Assembly: GCA_021463315.1 (NCBI GenBank)
Contig: JAJTXO010000235.1
Span: forward strand, 1-6,482
From: Caldilineales bacterium
GTDB taxonomy: Bacteria > Chloroflexota > Anaerolineae > JAAEKA01
Length of the DNA: 6,482 nucleotides
Reading direction: 5' to 3'
Below, in pieces: positions 1 to 6,482 of the stretch. The notes under the pieces were generated by a model that saw nothing but the letters and a program-made list of their open reading frames with translations, did not search any database and was not told the origin of the DNA. Every line of letters begins with the position of its first letter. Within the stretch, counting starts at the first letter, position 1. The translations under genes and the position numbers were made by a program.

Positions 1-8
1 CCGGGCGG

Positions 9-107
9 GACGCCCTGGAGATCAGGGGATGAGGACGCCCTGGAGATCAGAGGATGAGGACGCCCTGGAGATCAGGGGATGAGGACGCCCTGGAGATCAG
101 AGGGTGA
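9..107. repeat. 25-bp tandem repeat, four copies
   Basis: Four head-to-tail copies of a 25-bp unit start at 9, 34, 59 and 84. Each begins GACGCCCTGGAGATCAG and ends GGGATGAG or AGGATGAG. Copies 1 and 3 are identical. Copies 2 and 4 share a G-to-A change, so the true period may be 50 bp. The last few bases of copy 4 diverge. The unit length is not a multiple of three, which argues against a coding role. Bases 3-15 just before and into copy 1 form a small hairpin (GGGCG-GGA-CGCCC). The array may extend beyond the left edge of the window. Its function is unknown. Confidence 0.9.
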
Positions 108-235
108 TGCCAAGGGGGGTGACGCCATACAGACGGAACGGGGCGCGCGTGCTAAACTCACCTGCTGCGCTGCGAGCGGTTGCCCGACGGGATCGCTCAG
201 CCCTGCAGGGATAACTCGCGAGCGCCTGCCTGGCC
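108..235. other. Intergenic stretch, no gene seen
   Basis: No convincing coding frame lies between the repeat array and the uvrA promoter. The stretch is rich in small palindromes: CCCTGCAGGG at 201-210, CTCGCGAG at 215-222, and a possible interrupted stem pairing 174-178 (GAGCG) with 194-198 (CGCTC). No T-run follows the stem, so I do not call a terminator. An open frame runs through here into uvrA from an ATG inside the repeat (79), but UvrA similarity begins only after 307. Confidence 0.5.
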
Positions 236-264
236 TTGCCAATTTAGCACGAATGTGCTATGAT
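236..264 (+). promoter_or_regulatory. Sigma-70 promoter of uvrA
   Basis: The -35 box is TTGCCA (236-241), followed by a 17-bp spacer and a -10 box TATGAT (259-264). A TG one base upstream of the -10 gives an extended -10 element. Transcription would start near 271, leaving a leader of about 36 nt before the uvrA ATG. The spacing is optimal and both boxes match the consensus at five of six positions. The call rests on sequence only. Confidence 0.75.
245..260. promoter_or_regulatory. Palindromic operator, candidate LexA/SOS box
   Basis: TAGCACGAATGTGCTA is a perfect 6-bp inverted repeat (TAGCAC / GTGCTA) around a 4-bp centre. It lies in the -35/-10 spacer and covers the first two bases of the -10 box, a position where a bound repressor would block RNA polymerase. 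uvrA is a classical LexA target in many bacteria. The 6-4-6 layout equals that of the Gram-positive/actinobacterial LexA box (TAGAAC-N4-GTTCTA type), with a symmetric change at the fourth base of each arm. That LexA binds here is inference. Another dimeric repressor is possible. Confidence 0.5.
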
Positions 265-306
265 GCGCATCCGTTTCCCCCGCCAACTCAACGAAATAAG
301 AAAACC

Positions 307-3294
<2,988 letters not shown>

Positions 3295-3296
3295 AC

Positions 3297-3338
3297 GGTG
3301 AATGATGAATGATGAATGATGAACGATGAACGATGAAC
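3297..3338. repeat. Heptamer tandem repeat (GATGAAY)n
   Basis: Six consecutive 7-bp units begin two bases after the uvrA stop. They are GGTGAAT, then GATGAAT twice, then GATGAAC three times. The T-to-C switch at the seventh base happens once, midway, as expected if the array grew by duplication of two slightly different units. The minus strand reads as serine/histidine/phenylalanine/isoleucine-rich peptide, which makes spurious ORFs. The position right after a stop codon, with a length not divisible by three, suggests a non-coding slippage-prone repeat. Confidence 0.9.
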
Positions 3339-3348
3339 TTCGACCGCT

Positions 3349-3372
3349 CGGGCCGGTCTTTGACCGAGCCCG
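3349..3372 (+). terminator. Strong hairpin after uvrA, possible terminator
   Basis: CGGGCCGGTC (3349-3358), loop TTT (3359-3361), then GACCG-A-GCCCG (3362-3372) forms a 10-bp GC-rich stem with a single bulged A. It lies 55 nt after the uvrA stop, and no other terminator candidate is visible in this spacer. There is no U-tract after it, so intrinsic termination is uncertain. It could instead stabilise the uvrA mRNA 3' end. An upstream GACCG (3342-3346) can also pair with CGGTC (3354-3358), so two alternative folds compete. Confidence 0.35.
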
Positions 3373-3403
3373 CCGTCCTGATCACCTGCGGAGGCAACTG
3401 ATG

Positions 3404-3496
3404 AACGATCTGCCAGGCGTCCCGCCGGGTTGAGCCGAGCGATGGACGCTAAACGATCTGCCAGGCGCCCCGCCGGGTTGAGCCGGGCAAGACGCT
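3404..3496. repeat. Two-copy 48-bp direct repeat with small hairpins
   Basis: Copy 1 (3404-3450) and copy 2 (3452-3496) both start AACGATCTGCCAGGCG, continue with CCCGCCGGGTTGAGCCG, and end GACGCT. They differ by a few substitutions and a 2-bp gap. Each holds a 4-bp stem: GGCG-TCC-CGCC at 3416-3426 and GGCG-CCC-CGCC at 3464-3474. The stem is kept while the loop base changed. The core GATCTGCCAGGCGTCCCGCC resembles the reverse complement of the repeat at the left end of the window. This may be a REP-like dispersed intergenic element. Its function is unknown. Confidence 0.85.
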
Positions 3497-3524
3497 CGCT
3501 GGATCGAGAAACCGAGGTGGACCA

Positions 3525-3968
3525 ATGGCCAAGAGCAACGCTGGAACCGTCGAAGAGTATCTGAACGAACTGCCGGCCGAGCGCCGCGCCGTGATCGAGC
3601 AAGTGCGGCAGGTGATCCTGGATAATCTGCCCCCCGGCTACCAAGAGACGATGAACTGGGGCATGATCAGCTACGAAGTGCCGCTGGCGCGCTACCCCAA
3701 GACCTACAACCAGCAGCCGCTGAGCTATGCCGGCTTGGCCGCGCAGAAGAACAGCTACTCCCTGTATCTGATGTGCGCGTACAACGGCGCTCTGCAGCAG
3801 GACTGGCTGGCGGAGCGCTTCGCCGCGGCCGGCAAGAAGCTGGACATGGGCAAATCGTGCCTCCACTTTCGCAGGCTGGACGACTTGCCCCTGGCGGTGA
3901 TCGCCGAGGCCATCGCCCGGGTCGGCGTCGACGAGTTCATCGCGCGCTATGAACGGAGCCGGCGATGA
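3525..3968 (+). CDS. DUF1801 (YdhG-like) domain protein
   Basis: This 147-aa soluble protein appears to be a complete single-domain DUF1801 member. Features typical of that family are TVEEYLNELP at 8-17, NWGMISYEVPL at 44-54, the central SYAGLAAQKNSYSLYLM at 67-83, and KLDMGKSCLHFRRLDDLPL at 105-123. There is no signal peptide or membrane segment. Its biochemical role is not established; a Bacillus relative has been described as a frataxin-like iron chaperone, which cannot be assumed here. The ATG at 3525 is supported by the Shine-Dalgarno GAGGTGG (3514-3520), four bases upstream. The gene ends inside the start of the DUF1697 gene (ATGA overlap), so the two are translationally coupled. No clear promoter lies in the repeat-filled spacer, so transcription may read through from uvrA or use an unrecognised promoter. 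Confidence 0.88.
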   Translation: MAKSNAGTVEEYLNELPAERRAVIEQVRQVILDNLPPGYQETMNWGMISYEVPLARYPKTYNQQPLSYAGLAAQKNSYSLYLMCAYNGALQQDWLAERFAAAGKKLDMGKSCLHFRRLDDLPLAVIAEAIARVGVDEFIARYERSRR

Positions 3969-4591
3969 CGGTTTTCATAGCGTTTCTGCGCGCGATCAAC
4001 GTCGGTGGCCGCACGGTCAAGATGGAGCGGCTGCGCGGCCTGTTCGAGCAGGCGGGCTACCGCGAAGTAGAGACCTTCATCGCCAGCGGCAACGTCATCT
4101 TTCGCGCGCCGATCGAAGACGCGCGGGCGCTGGAGCAGCAACTCGAAGCCCACCTGGCCGCGTCGCTGGGCTTCCAGGTGGCGACCTTCGTGCGCACGGC
4201 GGCTGAACTGGCCGCCATCGCCGCGGCCATCCCCTTCCCCATAGACGAAATCGAGAGCAACACGCTGTACGTGGGCTTCCTGCACGCGCCGCCGGGCGAC
4301 GAGGCGCTGGGCAAGCTGGCAGCCCTGGCCACCCCGCTGGACGAATTTCGGGTCCACGGGCGCGAGCTGTACTGGCTCTGCCGCACCACCATCAGCCAAT
4401 CTAAGGTCAACGGGGGGCAGCTCGAGAGCGCGCTGGACATGCCGACGACGCTGCGCAATCTGACCACGGTGCGGAAACTCGCGGCAAAGTACGCGATAAC
4501 TTCCCCAAAGGACATCGAGGCGATCAATCGCAATGCAGACCGCCTCAACGCAGAGGGGACCGACGCGCTTGCTTACCAGGTTCCGCTATAA
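3965..4591 (+). CDS. DUF1697 domain protein with extra C-terminal tail
   Basis: The 208-aa product begins with the hallmark of DUF1697, FIAFLRAINVGGRTVKM (4-20), followed by ETFIASGNVIFRAP (36-49), and ends the domain with ISQSKVNGG and TTLRNLTTVRKLAAKY (to 176). The family's function is unknown and no catalytic role can be read. The ATG overlaps the DUF1801 stop (ATGA, 3965-3968), with GGAG six bases upstream (3955-3958). Family members usually stop soon after the TVxKL segment. Here about 30 residues follow (IEAINRNADRLNAEGTDALAYQ and flanks). By hand count about 20 of 31 tail codons end in G or C, against about 27 of the first 31 codons. The tail recalls, from memory only, the ends of small antitoxin-like proteins and may be acquired sequence. 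The stop TAA interlocks with the stop of the convergent gene. Confidence 0.85.
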   Translation: MTVFIAFLRAINVGGRTVKMERLRGLFEQAGYREVETFIASGNVIFRAPIEDARALEQQLEAHLAASLGFQVATFVRTAAELAAIAAAIPFPIDEIESNTLYVGFLHAPPGDEALGKLAALATPLDEFRVHGRELYWLCRTTISQSKVNGGQLESALDMPTTLRNLTTVRKLAAKYAITSPKDIEAINRNADRLNAEGTDALAYQVPL

Positions 4592-4982
4592 CTCGGTCAA
4601 CAACAGTTCACTAATTCGATCCACGGCGCCGCGCTGGGAGTCGCGCCGGAACAGGTCGATGAACGCTTCGGCCCGTTGCTTGCTGGTCTCGTCGGAGAGA
4701 TCAATGACCGCGTTCTGACCAGGCGCACGCTCGAACACCATCATCAGGGACGCCGGCTCCACATAGCCAAGAATCATCCCCAGAAGGACCTCGCTGGCCA
4801 GATCGAGGTTGGCGGCGGACTGGGCGAACTTGGTCTGTCCGAAAAACGGAGTCATTACATCTTTGTGGTAGTAGCCGTGCGCTTCGTCGTAGCGAACGAT
4901 CGCCCGCCACTCGCCATCGATGTAAGCCTCATAGCTGCCAGTCCCAGGCGAGACGCAGGTCGCTGGACTTCGCTGACATCAT
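4586..4982 (-). pseudogene. Unrecognised small gene, apparent frameshift near its start
   Basis: A double start ATGATG (4982-4977) overlaps the LCP stop as ATGA. Its frame reads MSAKSSDLRLAWDWQL and stops at TGA 4931-4929. The -1/+1-related frame from 4933 continues smoothly with YEAYIDGEWRAIVRYDEAHG and runs 115 codons to TAG 4588-4586, ending in a helical, charged tail (TSKQRAEAFIDLFRRDSQRG). That second frame has no ATG, GTG or TTG before ATG 4855, which would cut the conserved-looking YIDGEWRAIVRYDEAHGYYHKD segment. Joining the frames by skipping one base in CAGCTATGA gives a protein of about 130 aa. I do not recognise the family, though the GEWxxIVRYDxAHGxxHxD pattern looks like a real domain. 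CTA-TGA is a poor slippage site and no strong SD-like stimulator precedes it, so a mutation or sequencing error is likelier than programmed frameshifting. No Shine-Dalgarno precedes the ATG; expression would rely on coupling to LCP. Confidence 0.6.
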
Positions 4983-5953
4983 TCGGGGCCGAAGAGCTCC
5001 GTCACGATCTGCTGGACTGCGGCGGCGTTGGGCAGCAGCACCCAGGCGCCCGCGGGGGTGGTCCAGGGGGTGGTGGCCTGCTCCAGCGTGGCCGCCTTGA
5101 CCTCGCCGCTGGCCAGCGCGGAGGCTAGTTGGAGCAGGGCCGGCCCGTCGCTGGGGGTCAGGTCGGTAACGACGCCGGCGCGCAGCACCCGGTAGAGCTC
5201 AGGCAAGCGGGGCCAGGTCTCCGGTTGGATTGCTTTCCCTGCCAGGGCTTGCAGCACCTGCAACTGGCGCATGGAGCGGCTGAAATCGCCGTCGCTGTGG
5301 CGGGTGCGCACGTAGACCAGCGCGCGTTCTCCGTCCATGATCTGCACGCCCGGATCGAAGCGGACGGTGGTGATGCCGTAGTCGGCGGTGGGATATTCCG
5401 TGTCGACGATGGGAGCGGGCACGTCGATCTCTATGCCGCCCAGCGCATCCACAGCCCGGACGAAGGTGGCGAAGTCCAGCAGGAGGGTGCGATCGACCGG
5501 CCGGCCCAGCTCCTGCTGCACGGTGCGCGCGGCCAGACGCGGGCCCGCGCTGGCATCGGCGGGGTCGTAGCCGAAGAACAGCGCGGTGTTGATGCGCTGC
5601 TCGCCGACGCCGGGGATATCCACCCACAGATCACGCGGAATCGAAAGCAGGGCCGCGCCCTGGCCATCGGGCTGGCTGCCCAGCAGAATCATCGAATCGC
5701 TGCGCGTCGGGCCGCTCTCGTCCGCTCGCTGGTCCACGCCCAGCAGCAGGATGGAAAGCGGCTGGCCGGCTGGCAAGGCCGCGGCCGGCTGCTCCAGCGC
5801 CTGGGTGGCTCCCCAGAGGCCAGCCAGCAGGGCAAATCCCAGACAGAGGCCCAGCAGGCCTAGCCCCAGCAGCAACGGCAGCCAACTGGCGCCGCGGCGG
5901 CGCTGGCGCCGCTGGCGGGCGCGCTCGACGATGGTGCGCTGTCGTTGATTCAT
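4979..5953 (-). CDS. LytR-CpsA-Psr (LCP) family cell-envelope protein
   Basis: LCP proteins transfer lipid-linked glycopolymers onto the cell wall, acting on the outer face of the cytoplasmic membrane. The 324-aa product has a very basic cytoplasmic N-terminus (RQRRQRRR), one membrane helix at about 25-47, then an extracytoplasmic LCP domain from about 66. Typical motifs are LSILLLGVDQR (66-76), TRSDSMILL (83-91), LLSIPRDLWVDIPG (102-115), RINTALFFGY (120-129), VDALGGIEIDVP (168-179) and MDGERALVYVRTRHSDGDFSR (206-226). The catalytic-type Asp74, Arg84, Asp86, Arg107, Asp108, Arg216 and Arg218 positions are all present. The start ATG lies nine bases after the stop of the zinc-ribbon gene, with only a weak AGG in front. 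Its stop overlaps the next gene (ATGA). It is probably the second gene of a three-gene minus-strand operon. The exact glycopolymer substrate cannot be told from sequence. Confidence 0.95.
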   Translation of the reverse strand: MNQRQRTIVERARQRRQRRRGASWLPLLLGLGLLGLCLGFALLAGLWGATQALEQPAAALPAGQPLSILLLGVDQRADESGPTRSDSMILLGSQPDGQGAALLSIPRDLWVDIPGVGEQRINTALFFGYDPADASAGPRLAARTVQQELGRPVDRTLLLDFATFVRAVDALGGIEIDVPAPIVDTEYPTADYGITTVRFDPGVQIMDGERALVYVRTRHSDGDFSRSMRQLQVLQALAGKAIQPETWPRLPELYRVLRAGVVTDLTPSDGPALLQLASALASGEVKAATLEQATTPWTTPAGAWVLLPNAAAVQQIVTELFGPE

Positions 5954-5962
5954 GGCTACGAC

Positions 5963-6181
5963 CTAGCCTACTACGCGGCTGAGCTCCGTGACGAAGCAGC
6001 GCGAGACGAAAAGCATGATGAAGAAGAAGAGGATGGCCATCCACAGGTAAACGGGCAAGCCGGCAATACGGCGGGGCGTGCGTGGGCGCTTCTCTGGCGG
6101 CTTGGGCAATGGGGTCTGGCAGCGCCAGCAAAGCTGCTTGTCTTCGGGATTCCAGGTTCCGCAATTGATGCAATCGGGCAT
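5963..6181 (-). CDS. Small zinc-ribbon, single-TM membrane protein
   Basis: The 72-aa product starts with a compact zinc ribbon: C4-x2-C7 (CINC), a ten-residue spacer with TWNPEDK, then C18-x2-C21 (CWRC). A Pro/Lys/Arg linker (22-41) follows, then one hydrophobic helix at about 42-60 and a short tail. The zinc ribbon is expected on the cytoplasmic side, because the positive linker precedes the helix. The ATG at 6181 is preferred over an in-frame ATG at 6220, because GTGAGGT (6192-6186) puts a Shine-Dalgarno five bases upstream and the upstream ATG falls within the proposed -10 region. It is the first gene of the operon with the LCP gene, nine bases apart, which hints at a role in the same envelope process or its control. 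No specific family name is assigned. Confidence 0.8.
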   Translation of the reverse strand: MPDCINCGTWNPEDKQLCWRCQTPLPKPPEKRPRTPRRIAGLPVYLWMAILFFFIMLFVSRCFVTELSRVVG

Positions 6182-6192
6182 AACGACCTCAC
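6182..6192 (-). promoter_or_regulatory. Shine-Dalgarno deciding the zinc-ribbon start
   Basis: On the minus strand GTGAGGT (6192-6186) precedes ATG 6181 with a five-base gap after GAGG. This favours the 72-aa product over the 85-aa one from ATG 6220. Confidence 0.65.
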
Positions 6193-6206
6193 GGGCAAAA
6201 TGGATA

Positions 6207-6258
6207 GCTGATGATACCACAGGTTGCGTGGCTCTGAAAAGGGCGTCACAGCATCAGC
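6207..6258. repeat. 7-bp inverted repeat between divergent promoters
   Basis: GCTGATG (6207-6213) and CATCAGC (6252-6258) are perfect inverted copies with 38 bp between them. The first overlaps the minus-strand -10 box and the second lies just upstream of the plus-strand -35 box. They could be paired half-sites or chance; nothing else supports an operator. Confidence 0.35.
6211..6240 (-). promoter_or_regulatory. Promoter of the zinc-ribbon/LCP operon
   Basis: Reading the minus strand, TTTTCA (6240-6235) is followed by an 18-bp spacer and TATCAT (6216-6211). The -10 matches the sigma-70 consensus at five of six positions and the -35 at four. Transcription would start near 6204, about 23 nt before ATG 6181. 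This is consistent with the chosen start and places the alternative ATG 6220 upstream of the transcript. Confidence 0.5.
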
Positions 6259-6261
6259 AGT

Positions 6262-6290
6262 TTGACTCAACCGCCGCTCTTTCTTATAAT
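6262..6290 (+). promoter_or_regulatory. Near-consensus sigma-70 promoter, plus strand
   Basis: TTGACT (6262-6267), a 17-bp spacer and a perfect TATAAT (6285-6290) make this the strongest promoter in the window. The start would be near 6297. The only plus-strand gene following is the one at 6436, giving a leader of about 139 nt. It diverges from the minus-strand operon promoter 20-50 bp away. Confidence 0.8.
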
Positions 6291-6435
6291 GCAGGAGTCT
6301 TTGTGGATCCTCCCCAGGATCTCCGCAGCTCCCCTTTTTCGTCCACCAGCAGCAGGTAGTCACGGGAATCAACCGCCGATGGCTGGCTGGGCACTATCGA
6401 CTCACGGCCTTAGTATATCTTGCAAGGAGACAACG
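6291..6435 (+). other. Long 5' leader with an early hairpin
   Basis: The leader between the strong promoter and the gene at 6436 starts with a compact stem, GGATCCT (6305-6311), loop CCCC, then AGGATCT (6316-6322), counting one terminal G-U pair. A run of five T occurs at 6335-6339, 12 bases after the stem, too far for a standard intrinsic terminator. No known riboswitch or protein-binding leader is recognised. An in-frame ATG at 6379 could extend the gene by 19 codons but has no clear ribosome binding site. Confidence 0.4.
6424..6430 (+). promoter_or_regulatory. Shine-Dalgarno deciding the start at 6436
   Basis: AAGGAGA is a near-perfect ribosome binding site. GGAG (6426-6429) lies six bases before ATG 6436, which selects this start over the in-frame ATG at 6379. 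Confidence 0.8.
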
Positions 6436-6482
6436 ATGAGACACCTACCGACCCTCCACCGAGCGCCGTCCGGCTGGCTGCG
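6436..6482 (+). CDS. Start of an unidentified gene, cut by the window edge
   Basis: Only the first 15 codons and two bases are present: MRHLPTLHRAPSGWL. They are basic and could precede a membrane or signal segment, but that is beyond the edge. The call rests on the excellent ribosome binding site and on the strong promoter upstream at 6262-6290, not on family similarity. No function can be proposed. Confidence 0.6.
   Translation, partial: MRHLPTLHRAPSGWL

Noticed and set aside
9..107. CRISPR array
   Set aside because: The units are head-to-tail with no spacers and no cas genes are present.
79..306. 76-residue N-terminal extension of UvrA from ATG 79
   Set aside because: It starts inside the tandem repeat, spans the promoter, and has no resemblance to UvrA. 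Family similarity starts directly at ATG 307.
4929..4937. Programmed +1 frameshift at CAG-CTA-TGA
   Set aside because: The P-site tRNA for CTA re-pairs poorly on TAT and there is no strong SD-like stimulator as in prfB. Mutation or error is simpler.
5129..5863. 244-aa plus-strand open frame opposite the LCP gene
   Set aside because: Antisense shadow of a confident LCP gene with all family motifs.
6305..6339. Intrinsic terminator in the leader
   Set aside because: The T-run lies 12 bases after the stem, too far for a standard terminator.

Overview
The window is GC-rich, protein-coding bacterial chromosome with a strong G/C third-codon bias. It looks like a free-living, non-proteobacterial organism. 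A UvrA with an extra zinc-binding cysteine pair, short intergenic tandem repeats, a LytR-CpsA-Psr protein and a small zinc-ribbon membrane protein would all fit Chloroflexota (Anaerolineae/Caldilineae-like). That assignment is inference: there is no rRNA or other phylogenetic marker, and no phage, transposase, CRISPR, tRNA or rRNA is visible.

Left part (1-3524): a 25-bp tandem repeat (9-107) lies upstream of a near-consensus sigma-70 promoter (236-264). The promoter contains a perfect 6+6 palindrome, TAGCACGAATGTGCTA, placed where a LexA/SOS operator would sit. It drives uvrA (307-3294), the DNA-damage sensor of nucleotide excision repair. After uvrA comes a 230-bp spacer built from a heptamer repeat, a strong hairpin and two 48-bp-spaced repeat copies. 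Those copies resemble, in inverted orientation, the 25-bp repeat on the other side of uvrA.

Middle (3525-4591): two translationally coupled plus-strand genes, a DUF1801 protein and a DUF1697 protein, share an ATGA overlap. The DUF1697 protein carries an unusual tail of about 30 residues. Its stop codon abuts and interlocks with that of a minus-strand gene.

Right part (4586-6482): a minus-strand operon is read right to left. It holds a 72-aa zinc-ribbon/single-TM protein, then a LytR-CpsA-Psr (LCP) cell-envelope protein, then a small unrecognised gene. The last one overlaps the LCP stop by 4 bp and appears broken by a frameshift after about 15 codons. A divergent intergenic region (6182-6435) holds a promoter for this operon and a near-perfect plus-strand promoter (TTGACT-17-TATAAT) for a gene that begins at 6436 and leaves the window.

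The most interesting items are the putative non-canonical LexA box, the inverted repeat family flanking uvrA, and the disturbed zone around 4500-4980 (extra DUF1697 tail, interlocked stops, frameshifted gene). I do not see a clear new multi-gene system.
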